A stretch of 64,000 nt of DNA from assembly GCF_000001735.4 (NCBI RefSeq), contig NC_003074.8:15507261-15571260 (forward strand), in the 5' to 3' direction. The notes beneath the pieces are model-generated. The model searched no databases. It saw nothing but the letters and a program-made list of their open reading frames with translations, and was not told where the DNA came from. This DNA is from Arabidopsis thaliana. Lineage: Eukaryota > Streptophyta > Magnoliopsida > Brassicales > Brassicaceae. This document shows positions 44,902 to 56,559 of this stretch, in pieces (position 1 is the stretch's first letter; each line of letters begins with the position of its first letter). Made by a program: the position numbers and the translations under genes.

Positions 44902-47708
44902 CTAGAACATGAATCTCTCCTTGTGTGTTTTGTAGTGGTACTTATCAGAGACTACAACAATACGACCTCTTGGTGAAATTTCAATGACAGATAACCACGA
45001 TACCGCAATTTGCCGAATTCTGGGATATGGAATGAAACTGACTTCTTGAGCTTGAGCGGCAAGGATAAATGGTTCAAATCTTTGATATTTTCGAGACTCA
45101 TTAACATCTACAATGGCGAAATTGTTTATCCTCACACTGCGCTTGATAACAGGATCGTACCACTCACATTTGAATAATATGCATTTTAAATTAACCAATT
45201 CCGGATATTGTATTTCTATGATTTCTTGCAACACTCTGTAATCTGTTTCACCACGTAATAAAATACCAAAGTTTGTTATTGTCCGATGCTGACCGTGAGC
45301 TTGCACATGAAAAACATATCCACGGGTGAAATACATGGGTGCAGTAGTAATCTTCGCAAGAGGACCTTAGATCAACTCGTGAAACCAAACGGGATATGTT
45401 TCTATCCCATAATGTACCTGTAAAATACAATATTACTATTTAGATAAACATATATAAGATCAAATACTACTACAATAATTTGATATATAAGAATTATTAA
45501 GTTATTCTACATATTGTTTTAACCATCCCGCGAAGTTCCTGTCTCTTTGCTTCGATATTTCTTTCTCAGATATATCGGGAAATGTTTCTTTCACTTGTGT
45601 TATGAAAATACTAAAATTAGAGAGGAACTTGTTAGCAATGATATTAAATTAAAATATTAATAAAATTTGTGTTTTAGAAGAATGGTTGAACGTATTCGCA
45701 ATTTAGAAGAATATACGTGTGGGCACTTTGACGATCTTTATTGGATCACCAAATTTCTTTAAGTTGTCCACTTAGTCATCTAATTTGTGCAAATATATCA
45801 GGAACACCTGTAACAGGATATACAAGTGTCACACCACCATCATCATACCATCTTGGGGCCCTTTTCCGGGTTCGAACTGTAGGCGGAAAGTAGTAGGAAG
45901 AGAAATGAGACGTTTCTTCAGTCAAACTCCCTGAAACAATCGAGCCTTCAACTCTTGCAAGATTTTTAGCTTTTCCTTTTATATGTTTCATGAATCGCTC
46001 AAATGGGTACATCCACCATAATTGAACTGGACCTCCAAGGGCTGTTTCATGTGGTAAATGGATGGGTAGATGTTCCATAACGTTGAAAAATGAGGGAGGA
46101 AAATTTTTCTCTAGGTTGCACAATAAGATCACAATGCTATTATCTAGATGATCTATTCCGTCTTCCGTAAGAGTCTGTGTGCAAAGATCACGAAAGAAAG
46201 TTCCAATACCTGCATTCATAGCAAATTATGAGTATAATTACATATATGGCTAACTAAATTAATTAAATTATCACACATACCTGCAATTGCCTCATGAACA
46301 TTTTTTGGTAATAGCTCTTTGAAGCAAATGGTAATAGGCGCTGCATAAAGACATGGCAGTCATGGCTTTTCATACCCGAAAACTTTTGGCCTTGCTCAAC
46401 ATTCTTTGAAAGTTTTGACACATAACCATCTGTGAATTTTACATCAGATTTAACCCACTCAAAAAGCGCCGTATTTGCTTCCGGGGATAATCTAAAGGTA
46501 GGAACTGGAACCTTCTCATCTCTAGTAAGATGCAAATCAGGTCGCGAACATATATCAGGCAAATCCAATCTTGTTTTTAAGTTGTCTTTACAACGTCGCT
46601 GCACATTCAAAAGTGTATGCATCATGTTATCAAAAAAGTTCTTTTCGATATCCATTACATCAAGGTTGTGCCTCAACAGAAGATCCTTCCAGTAAGGAAG
46701 CTGCCAAAAAATGTTTTTCTTGTGCTACTTGTGATTAACCAGATATCCATCTCGCATATTAACGGGGATGTGCCAATTACCCCCACATGGAACAGTTTCT
46801 TAAGCACCCCAATAATCTATCTGCTCAAGCAAGGCTTCTCCAGACACATATACAGGTGGAGGTCACGTACCACTTTGTTCTTCTTAAAAAACTTTTTGTC
46901 CTTCCTGTACGTATGACTCATCGGAAGAAAACGACGATGACAATCAAACTAGCTTGTCTTACGACCATGCTTCAGTTGAAATGCATCCGATTTGGACAAG
47001 ATAACCTACCATGTGTAGTCCAACCTGATAGCATTCCGTACGCAGAAACATCACTTATGGTCTACATAAGCATTGCATGCATTGTAAAGTTTTATTGTTA
47101 TGAGTAATCAAATGTACGAACTCCAGTATACCAAAGCTGTTGTAAGTCATGGATCAAAGGATGTCAGAAAATATCAAGAGAACGTTTAGGATGCTTAGGA
47201 CCAGGGACTAAAATACTCAAGAATAAAAATTCTCGCTACATACACATAGATGGAGGTAGAATATTGTATGGTGTCACGATTACTGGCCACAAAGAATACT
47301 CCCGACCGGACATACCAAATGGACTAAACCCGTCACTGCATAGACCAAGATAAACATTCCTACTCTCCCTTGCAAAGTCAAAATGTACCGTGTTAAAATG
47401 TTGCCAAGCCTTCGCATCTGATGGATATGTAACCTCTCCATCTAAACGTGAATGCTCAGCATGCCATCTCATTGATGCAGATGTCCTTTCTGATTGATAT
47501 AGTCGCTGAAGTCTATCGGTTATTGGAAGGTATCACATACGTTGGTACGGGATCTTGGTTCGTCGTGAACTTGGCTTATATCTTGGCTTCCCACAAAATC
47601 GACATTCCAGCAATTGGTCATCTTCTTTCCAGAATATCATGCAATTATCAATGAAAACATCTATCATCTCTGAAGGCAACCCAATACTATATACTAACTT
47701 GTATCTCA
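44902..47708 (-). pseudogene. TNPD/TNP2-like CACTA transposase, central and C-terminal parts
   Basis: Reverse strand, reading down from the inner insertion: FIDNCMIFWKEDDQLLECRFCG (47727-47533), YPSDAKAWQHFN and GLCSDGFSPFGM (47472-47236) of the Transposase_21 (TNP2) domain, RHNLDVMDIEKNFFDNMMHT (46676-46263), a DUF4218 region (46219-45776; NLEKNFPPSFFNVMEHLPIH, WWMYPFERFM) and a DUF4216 region (45336-44902; VLQEIIEIQYP, LFKCEWYDP). This domain order defines plant CACTA transposases. Frames change several times and part of 46700-47230 is strongly decayed. The N-terminal part lies on the far side of the inner element, at 54187-54837. Confidence 0.85.
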
Positions 47709-48089
47709 TAATACTACAAGAAAACATGGTGATATCCTACCAATTTTCCTACGAAAAGTTTGGTAAAAAATCTTTCTTACCAAGTACTTACGATTTTCCT
47801 ACGAAATTTCCTACAAAACATACGGTAGGAAAATGGTAGGAAATTTTCTACGAAAATCCTATAAAATGTAGAGTCGTAGGAATATTTGTAGGAAATCGGA
47901 AGGAATTTGATGGGAAAATACTTGGTAGGAATTTGGTAGGAAACTTTCTTTCAAATTTTCTACGAAACTTTTACCAAATTTTTTTTTATAGAAAATTGGT
48001 AGGACATACTCCTTCATATTTCCTACGAAAACAAAGTCGTAGGATTGTTGTAGAAATTTTGTAGGAATAATATTAATAGAGTTATAACT

Positions 48090-51000
48090 ATTTTTTTCTT
48101 GAGCTGAGAGACGTGAAAGACCGAGTGAATCATGGAATCTTGTGGTAGCAACAGCTTGTAAGCGACCTCGCCACATTTATCCACAATCTTATAAGGGCCA
48201 TAATATTTGGGAGCTAACTTCTGATTATACCTCATCACCACGGAGCCTTGTCGATAAGGCTGGAGTTTAACAAAAACCATATCTCCAATGTTGAAACTGC
48301 GTTCAGTACGGTGAGAGTCAGCAAATTGTTTCATACGATGTTGTGCTCTTAAGAGATGAAACTTCAGCACCAACAACATATTTTCTCGCTCTTGTAAGCT
48401 ACGCGCCACCACTGCCTCTTTGGATTCACCAGGTAAGTAGGGAAGGTGTATTGGTGGAGCTTGACCGTAAACAGCCTCAAATGGGCTCATCTGAATAGAA
48501 GTGTGAAAGGTAGTGTTATACCAGAATTCTGCCAAGGACAACCATTCACTCCAGAGGTGAGGTTTATCACTGCACATACAACGTAAATATGTCTCCAAAC
48601 ACCAGTTAACAACTTCGGTTTGGCCATCGCTCTGAGGGTGGTAAGCACTTGAAAACTTAAGCTCCACTCCTTGTAAAGCAAAAAGCTCTTTCCAAAATGT
48701 ACTGAGGAAAACTGTGTCTCTATCACTAACAATGGATTTAGGACAACCATGAAGCTTAAAGACATTGTCCCTGAACACTTGAGCAACAGACATCGCTGTG
48801 TAAGGATGAGCTAAAAAGCCATGAAATGAGCTGCTTTTGTAAGACGATCAACCACAACAAAGATCAATGTTTTGCCTGCAGATGGAGGAAGACCATCTAT
48901 TAAATCCATGGAGATATCAGTCCAAATGGTTTCAGGAATTGGGAGAGGTTGTAGAAGTCCAGGAGAAGCCGTTGTATCGTACTTACACTGCTGACACACA
49001 CCACAACTTCTGATAGAATTCTAAATATCCACTACCATGCCTTTCCAGTAAAAAAGACTTTTAACCTTTTGATAAGTATCGTCTCTGCCTGAATGTCCTC
49101 CACTACCCGAACAATGCATCCACTGCAAGATTGAGTTCCGCAACTGCACATCATGTGGAACCACTATTTTGCTCTTACGCCGCAGAACAAATTGTGTCCA
49201 AGAGTAATGTTTCTTTGCTGCAGGATCTCCTTTTAAAGCCGTAATCATCATTAAATCTTTATCTGTCTCGTAGTGTTTCTGAATATCTTTGAGAATATCA
49301 CATTCCAGAACTGACATAGCCATATGCAAAACCTCAGCTCCCTCTACCCTGGATAATGCATCTGCTGCCACATTCTCTTTACCCTGACGATATTGAATTT
49401 CGTAGTCAAACTCCAGTAACTTAGGCAACCATTGTTGTTGTATAGGAGTGTTCAACCTCTGTTTTATTAAGTATTTGAGACATCATTGATCCGTTTTGAT
49501 GATGAAGTGATTGGGAAGAAGATAATGACGCCATTTTTGAACTACAAACACCACCGCCAGCAGCTCCTTCTCATAGATAGACAGATTGAGTTGCCTACCC
49601 TTCAAATGACGGCTAATATAAGCCAAGGGGGGACCCTCTTGCATTAACAATGCCTCAATACCTTCTGTACATGCATCCGTTTCCACAACAAAGGGTTTAT
49701 CAAAGAGTGGAAGTGCTAAAACAGGTGCATTGCATAAGGCGGACTGCAATTGTTGAAAGGATTCCAAAGCCTCTTCAGACCACACAAATGCATCCTTCTT
49801 AGTTAACAAGGTAAGAGGTCTTGCAATAGTACCAAAATTCCTGACAAACCTTCAGTGACTGAGGAATAAGCCATTTTGCTACTGCTTTAATTTATCTGGA
49901 TCAATGGAGACTCCCTCCGCAGTGATATAATGGCCCAAGTATTCAACACGGTTTGTAGCGAACTCACATTTGCACTCCTTAGCAAATAAGCTGTGTTCTC
50001 GCATTGTTTGGAATACCAACTCTAAGTGTTGTATGTGCTCTTCAAGAGATGCACTATAGATGAGAATGTCATCAAAAAATATGTGGACAAACTTCCTGAG
50101 AAACTTCTTGAAAATGTCATTCATTAAGCCTTGGAAAGAAGCATGTGCATTCGTTAGGCCAAAAGGCATAACAACATACTCAAAGTGTCCACAATGTGTT
50201 TTGAAGGCTGTTTTAAAGATGTCAGCAGGTTCCATTCTCACCTGATGATAACCAGCTCGAAGATCAATCTTCGAGAACACCACAACCCCTCCCAGCTCGT
50301 CCATAAGATCTTCAATTAAAGGAATGGGGAACCGGTCCTTAATAGTGACTCCATTCAGTCCTCTGTAATCTACCTCCCTTCGTCGAGCCTTTCCGGGGTT
50401 GTTCCTTCCTTATCAGAACTTGGCGGGCATTCTTTCCAGCCGGGGGATGGGTTTTGTTTGAACATAGGCTCTACGCAGAGTCTCCAAGTGCCATCTTTTT
50501 TTTACTAGAACGACAGGAGAAGCATAAGGACTAGAACTCTTCTGAATGGTGCCTTTAGATAACATATCCTCGAAGATTTTTTGTCAATCTCGGTTTTCTG
50601 GTGCACCGCATATTGATAGGGTCTTTCTTTGATTAATAGGGTCAGACCCTTCTTTGATAGGATTTTATGATTGTGGTTCTCCCTGAAGGGAGGTAAAGCT
50701 GCAGGCTCCTCAAAAATATATGCATATTCTTCCTGCAACTTCTTAATGATTGGAGAGACTGAAGTGTTCTCATTGCTCTCCAATTGCATTGTGTTTGCTT
50801 TGTTCCTTGTTTGAGCATAAATCATCAAGATTTGCACTTGACTCTCCTGTTTTTTGTTAAACTTTAATGTTTTCACCTCTCTGACTGAGCCTTGTTTAAT
50901 GCCATGAAGCAGAACCTTTTTATGACCAGTAACAAAACTCATTTCCAGCTTTTGTAGATTCCATGTTATATCACCCAACGTCACTGACCATTGTACTCCC

Positions 51001-51250
51001 AATACCACATCACAATTTCCCAATGGTATAACCATAAAATCAGCTTGAAAATTAGAACCATGGAATTCCCACTTGAACTTATCCACTTTCCCTCGGACTT
51101 CAAGTTGATTACCATCAGCCACAGAGACTGTAGAACAGACTGCATGACTCATCTTAACTCCCAACAACTCTGCTGTTTTAGGGTACATGAAATTATGTGT
51201 AGATCATGTATCGAGCAACAGAAAGATCAGACGTTTTCCATGAGTGCCAC
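48090..51250 (-). pseudogene. Ty3/gypsy pol fragment inside the inner element
   Basis: Reverse strand, gypsy order: protease, reverse transcriptase (50304-49879; [23 protein letters not shown]), RNase H (49809-49483; VETDACTEGIEALL), integrase (49455-48090; HSGRDDTYQKVKSLFYWKGM zinc-binding, [29 protein letters not shown]) ending at HVSQLKKK, where a chromodomain would follow. The protease active site DTG is replaced by DT-stop: a TGA at 51206-51204. Several other frameshifts separate the blocks (for example near 50400 and 49000). The 3' LTR is absent; sequence passes into inner-CACTA terminal repeats at about 48085. Confidence 0.85.
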
Positions 51251-51545
51251 GCACTTTCAGAGTGGTATAATCTGCAACCCCGGAAACTGCACTTACTGAA
51301 GCTTGTGGCCTATTGTTCTCCTCCTGAACGACCAATTCATGTTCAGTGCTTGTATCCATGTCAGATTCCTCCACTTATGCTTCTACTTCAATCATATAAA
51401 TATGAGTTTTCTTGTGTTTGAGATAGTGGTCTAGTGTGTATTTTTCATCACACTGATAACATAGACCTTTAGCTCTTCTTTGACTCATCTCTTCTTGAGA
51501 TAAGAATTTCATTGCTGGCATTTTCTTCTCAAAGGGTGTCACTTG

Positions 51546-52444
51546 TTATGTGTTGAAATTAGTCTCCTTCTTCACCAGAGGTTTATGATAAGTACCACCA
51601 AGTGATTGTTTAGGTGGAGGGTGAGCTTTCTCATACAACCTTCCCAACACTAAACACTGCCTAATAGTTTGCTGATCAAACATCCTTACATGGATTTGAG
51701 TCTCCAAACGCAGACCTGCCAAGTAAGTGTTGACCAAATACTCCTCAGAAAGATCCACCTTTGTTTTGATTAACTCAAACTTCTCATGGTAATCCTCAAT
51801 TCCGTTAGTCTCTTGCAATCGTTTTAGTTCACCAACCGGATCCTCTAACACATCCTCAAACCTCTCCATAATCAGCGATTTATAAGCATACCAATCTCTC
51901 AACCAACGCTTAGGATCTGGAGTCTGAACCATAGTATGGTGCCAAGTAGAAGCTCTACCATCAAAATGTATGGCTGCCATTTTCACTTTCATCTCAGGGG
52001 GTGTAAAATCAATCTCAAAGAATCCTTCTACTTTAACCAACCAATCGCGGATCTGAGTACCATCAAAACGAGGGAAACCCACCTTACCAATTCGAGTGAT
52101 ACCTGCGTAATAAGGCTGATTTTGACCGATCTATAACTCCGTTGAGCTTCAGACCGATCCTCAAAGTTTCCCGGTGACGCTGAAACCATCGCAAACGTGT
52201 TGTCTGCTATGTTTTTACCACTGGATGATGCTTGATGTCTTGGCATCAGCTTCACTATCTCGTACATTTCAGCCATGTTCTTATCAACCCGCTTATTTTG
52301 TTCTGCCATCGTAACCTCCAACGCCTGAATCCGTTTGATCATCTCCTCCAAACGAGCTCTGATCGTCTCTTCCACCACTTCCGATTGTTCTTGTGTGTCA
52401 CCCAACTCAGATTCAACAGCTCGAGATCGCGTTTGAACCACCAT
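51546..52444 (-). pseudogene. Ty3/gypsy gag fragment
   Basis: ATG at 52444 (MVVQTRSRAVESELGD), a coiled-coil-like stretch (IRARLEEMIKRIQALEVTM), then after a frameshift near 52080 the core GFPRFDGTQIRDWLVKVEGF, IHFDGRASTWHH and YHEKFELIKTKVDLSEEYL. Clearly related to the forward-strand gag at 18138-18922. Same element as the pol fragment 48090-51250. Confidence 0.85.
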
Positions 52445-52462
52445 CGTTTCCGAGAGTCAATT

Positions 52463-52475
52463 GGCTTTGATACCA
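52463..52475 (-). other. Primer-binding site of the gypsy fragment
   Basis: Reverse-strand TGGTATCAAAGCC, one mismatch from the initiator tRNA-Met complement, next to the LTR. Confidence 0.7.
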
Positions 52476-52476
52476 G

Positions 52477-52857
52477 TGATAACGAAAACAACATGTTGAA
52501 ACAGAGTAACACAAAAAACAAAGTAAAACTGAATATTCCGATTGATAAACTAGATATAACGTTCCTAGAAACGCGTTACCAACGTCTCACATGCAAGAGT
52601 CTCGACGAGAGAACCTCCGGCAAACGATGAGGAAGAGTCTAGAGAATTCTAGAAAGATTACAATCAGATATTCGTGTGTAAAAGCATGAGCGTACATGTG
52701 CTCTTAATAAAGTAAAAGAAGTAAACGTTAATAACATCTTCAGTCACCATCCAATGTCGTTAAACCTCAAGTTGATTGCCAGCTCACCAAAGCGCATGTG
52801 CTACTCTTCTTAACCCAAACTTCCCACTGCCAACTGATCTTCTAGAATGCTATATCA
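52477..52857 (-). repeat. LTR of the gypsy fragment
   Basis: 381 bp with TGATA...TATCA termini (forward strand starts TGATAACG, ends TATATCA), adjoining the primer-binding site. Same terminal bases as the LTR at 17751-18104. Only one LTR is present. Confidence 0.65.
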
Positions 52858-53176
52858 GAATCCAATTGAATTATGATTATGAAATCATGATGAATATTTG
52901 GTGCTTTAGGGTTTCAGATTTAGCTTAACCAATGGTTTATAGTCAAAGAGATTATACACTGAATTGGATTTGGAGTAGGAATCTCAATAATTTTCGAGAT
53001 GACACTTTAAAAGAATCTGAAGAATTATTATGATTTATTGTGAAGTCTCATTCTTGTATTGTTCATGTAGAGAAAAGAGAAGTATCGTTATCCTATTCTT
53101 TCAAATGTAAACAGGTGAGAGAAGTTAATTCACTGGCCAAGTTAAACCGAAACCTTCACCACGATCTTTTTTCTAT

Positions 53177-53760
53177 CTCCTGAGAAGGCCATTGTTTGCA
53201 GAGGATCTACCTGAAGAAGCGCAAGCCACTAATCTGGTATTTACTTTTCACTGCTGATTATGAGTGTGCACGTGTGTGATCGTTGTTGTTAACTTGTACA
53301 ATGTTTGGACCCTAGACAAAATGCACGTTCGTAGAGTTCCGGTAACAGAAGATAGACCCAATATTTTGTTAGGCATTGTAAAAACTGGTTTTGTTTATAC
53401 TATATATTCAGAAAATTTAGGCATCCTTCCTATCAACTAACAAACATTACAATTGATTTCAGGGTTACAATGCTGGCCTTGTCAATCTTGGCAACACGAT
53501 CTACATGAACTCAATGGTACATTGCAGAATGGAATATACTGTCATTTCTGTTGGTTATTACCATAACTTGTTTCTCTACTCCATTGCTTGTAAAGTCTCC
53601 ATTTGTTCTTTAAATAACTAACATTTTAATTTTTTATGCAGTTGCGTCGATCTGCTAGCTCACTTGATAGCTGCTCAGCTTGGGACATGCATGAAGTTTG
53701 ATGATCATCAATCCATGGTGGCATCACAGCTTCGAATTCAGGACCAAATCGGAGACATCA
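53177..53760 (+). pseudogene. Captured ubiquitin-specific protease gene fragment (UBP6/7-like)
   Basis: Forward strand, opposite to the gypsy fragment. An exon-like piece reads RPLFAEDLPEEAQATNL up to a GT at 53237, then after an AG at 53461-53462 comes GYNAGLVNLGNTIYMNSM (53463-53516) with a GT donor at 53517; a further AG at 53640-53641 begins LRRSAS. EDLPEE and GLVNLGNTCYMNS are hallmarks of plant UBP6/UBP7, whose Cys box starts the catalytic domain. Here the catalytic Cys position reads Ile (ATC). Exon-intron structure is kept, so capture was from genomic DNA. The last part (53695-53760) is not identifiable. Confidence 0.65.
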
Positions 53761-54186
53761 TGAAGAGTTGTAGGTTTAACGTATATTAGCATTAGTATTA
53801 GTAAAATAAATTATACATTTAATTGATTATATTTGTAGAATAATTTGTACATTGAATTGATTATTTTTTTGTAATTGATTTTGTGACTAATTACGATGAT
53901 TATTGTTTTGGGAAATTTTAATTTAATTTTCAAAATTAATATAATTATTGGGAATAAATTAATTAATTTTATTTTTTATTAAGTTCGTAGGAATATGGTA
54001 AGAAAATTTGGTAGGAGTATGGTAGGACCGTATTTCTTACAAATATTTTGGTAGGATAATGGTAAGACTAGGTCCTACCATATTAACTACAAACGTTTTT
54101 CGTAGGAAATTGGTAGAAAACAAACATTTCCTACCAATTTCCAACGATTTTGGCCGTAGGAAAACGATTTATTTCTTGTAGTATGA

Positions 54187-54837
54187 CTCAGGAGCTAAAT
54201 TATCCTCTGCCAAAAATATCGTTAATTAATTCAGCCCATGAATCCATGCAAATCTCATATAAGTTGTTATCTGTTTTAATGTTCATTATTCTAGATGCAA
54301 CTGATAATCTAGACATTCCTTCTCTACATCCATCGTAGATCGATTGATTTGCAGCATCTAACATATCATAAAATTGTCGAACATCTAAATTAGGTTCCTC
54401 ATGGTTATCGGTGATTGTTGTAGTTTCATGAAATACATCATGGACCATATATTCAAAACTATTATGGTTTTGTTGACTATAATCAAATTGTTAAGGCTCA
54501 AAAGTGATATTAGGTTCCTCTTCATGTTGAAAATTAGAATTACTAGACGATGCATTCACCATATTTTCTTCACCATGCCAAAACCAAATATAATAATTTG
54601 ACATGAACCCTCTATTATATAAATGCTTTCGCCCGTTTTGACAGAAAAATAACGACCATTTTTGCACTTTCGACATAGAAAAGACATATTACCAGTTTCT
54701 TGCGTGAATGACAGTTGATTTGCGTTTATCATGAATTCTTCTAGTCCATCTGCAAACTCTCTTGTCACTGATCTATCAACATATTTGTGCTTATACATCC
54801 ACTCCCCCCGGATATAAATCTCGTGAGACGCCGACAT
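54187..54837 (-). pseudogene. TNPD/TNP2-like CACTA transposase, N-terminal part
   Basis: ATG at 54837 (MSASHEIYIRGEWMYKHKY) opens the transposase-associated domain, with CRKCKNGRYFS and, after a frameshift near 54640, YNRGFMSNYYIWFWHGE, the usual ending of that domain. A further frame (54448-54200) gives DVRQFYDMLDAANQSIYDGC and the start of the Transposase_21 region. The inner element interrupts the gene at 54183; it resumes at 47708. Confidence 0.85.
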
Positions 54838-54989
54838 ATTATATATATTTATTTTGAAGATAAAAGGAATATAAAATTTGAGAAGAAAAGATCTGAAAAC
54901 GAGATTTGAAGAAGAATGCTTAATATTGAAGAAGAGAGATTGTGATGTTCCTTACTCATCCCAACATGGCTTTATATAGGCATACAAAT

Positions 54990-55470
54990 CTATTTGCGAC
55001 GAATTTGCGATGAATTTTTGCGACTATATTGCGAGGAATTGTAAACTAGTTAGGTAGCACATTTTAAAACGTTTCTCACCTAACATATATATATTCGTCT
55101 CAAATGCGTTGCACAATTGCGTCGAATTTTTACACGCAAATTCCACGCCAAATGTGCATGTACTTTGCGATGAAGTGGATTGGAACTGTTGACTTCCACT
55201 CACATTCGTCGCTAATTAGATGCTTATCCGCCTTGAATTAGCGAGTCATTATATCCAAGAATATTTGCGACAAAGTTGAGTTGAATTACACTATTCCATC
55301 CTAATTCGTCGCTAATTATACACTTATTTGCCTCGAATTAGAGACGAAAATTTTCCAAGCAAATTCGCGATAATATTGAGTTGAGTCGTTAATGCGATGC
55401 TAATTCCACTCTAATTACATGCAATTTAGCGACACATTTATTTCCACGCAATATTTTCACGCTACTCACA
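54990..55470. repeat. Right subterminal repeats of outer CACTA
   Basis: Numerous copies of TTTGCGACGAA-like units in both orientations (for example from 54993 and from 55303), matching the left end. 54838-54990 is the presumed promoter and leader of the transposase. Confidence 0.7.
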
Positions 55471-55485
55471 TGTTTTCTTGTAGTG

Positions 55486-55488
55486 TAA
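55486..55488. repeat. Target duplication TAA, right side of outer CACTA
   Basis: TAA after CTTGTAGTG; pairs with 33253-33255. Confidence 0.75.
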
Positions 55489-55498
55489 TCACATATGC

Positions 55499-55880
55499 TC
55501 ATAACTGCACCTCACCCCATATCTCTCCTTCGATGGCTTTTAGAGAAATTGACGTGATAAAGATCTTTGTTGGGTCAGAGTTTTCAGTCACAAGGAGCTT
55601 TCCATTACAATTCAAAAGTTTTGCTCTATTTCCAAACTTGGGTAGCTTTTGCTTTCCCTTGACACGAGCCCATACCTTCTCATGCATGTACACCTTGATT
55701 TGGTTTCGTTTTTGATTGAAAGAGTAAAATCGCTTGTTTATCACACATAAACGCTTGAGAATCCTGTGGTTTACAACCTCCAATCACAAAAAGTATGTAT
55801 TTGATGAGATCGGTCTCATGACATGAGTGGAAGGAAAGTTGGGTGTCGGACGCAAGACGTACTCATCGATGTAGGCTTTT
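55499..55880 (-). pseudogene. F-box/kelch-type gene relic
   Basis: Reverse-strand frame with KRLCVINKRFYSFNQKRN, VYMHEKVWARVKGKQKLPKF and KLLNCNGKLLVTENSD, followed by EIWGEVQL. The pattern is that of the C-terminal kelch-like region of Arabidopsis F-box proteins. Upstream (55780-55880) reads on with a stop, and there is no F-box domain nearby, so this is a fragment. It ends just beside the CACTA insertion point. Confidence 0.45.
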
Positions 55881-55889
55881 TTTGCATAC

Positions 55890-56559
55890 CGATTTTTGAA
55901 TTTTGGTAGCCTAAAACATACTTAAATAATATAATTTTTTATTTAATTAAAAAGAAATCATCGAAATATATTTAAAAAATATCAGAAAAGTCATTGAATT
56001 TCTAAAATTTAGTTTTGTATCATATTTATTACCTAGTAACTAAGTTAACTAAACAAAAAACAAAGTAATAAAAAAAATATAACTTGAAGGACTTGAACCA
56101 ATAATGTACGTTTGCCAGTGTCCTACGCAAAACTTACAAGATTATTAAAACTGTTAAAACCATAAACAAATTATTATTGAATTTGCATCTTTCTTTTAAA
56201 AGCCAATTTGCAAGAGACGAAAGAAAAAATCTATAGTGTTGATTATCATGTAGGTCAGTTTTTTTTTCAATCGAAGTTAGGGGTTTTTGGTCTTCTTTTT
56301 ATAGTTAAATCAGGATTTCTGTTGATGATATAATTAGTTTGTCTCTAAAAGCCAATATTATTTTTCAAAAAGACCCTACAGAATAAATTTGTAGTTTTAA
56401 TAATATATATATATATATAATTATTATAAAAAATTATTAAATTATTTATCGATAATATTTTAATTTGGTATAGTAAATACGGATTCACACACTTTTTCTA
56501 ATATTTGACTTAGGAATTGTTGTATTAAATAAAATTTAATTATTTTCTAAACAAAAAGG
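55890..56559. other. AT-rich intergenic DNA
   Basis: Very AT-rich, with an (AT) microsatellite at about 56403-56419. No coding sequence. Confidence 0.5.

Larger units (their letters stand above)
47712..54183. mobile_element. Inner CACTA-like element carrying foreign DNA
   Basis: Left end TACTACAAGAAAACATGG (47712), right end ATTTCTTGTAGTA (54183). The flanking triplets are TAA (47709-47711) and TGA (54184-54186), one base different. Both ends are packed with direct and inverted copies of TTTCCTACGAAA / GGTAGGAAATT (47730-48080 and 53985-54165). No transposase is encoded, so it is non-autonomous. Its 6.5-kb interior holds a gypsy LTR-element fragment (about 48085-52857) and a host-gene fragment (about 53177-53760). 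It splits the outer CACTA transposase. Confidence 0.7.
33256..55485 (-). mobile_element. Outer CACTA (En/Spm-like) transposon, twice interrupted
   Basis: Left end TACTACAAGAAAACAT (33256), right end ATGTTTTCTTGTAGTG (55485), an inverted CACTACAAGAAAACAT with one change at the left tip, flanked by TAA. Subtracting the Copia insert (33272-41983 plus 5 bp) and the inner element (47712-54183 plus about 3 bp) leaves about 7.0 kb, a normal autonomous CACTA size. It encodes, on the reverse strand, a TNPD/TNP2-type transposase (54837 to about 44902) and a second protein of the Transposase_24 (Ptta/En/Spm) family (43928-42523), the order seen in En/Spm-like elements. Subterminal repeats with GCGACGAATT cores occupy both ends. 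All reading frames are broken. Confidence 0.85.
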
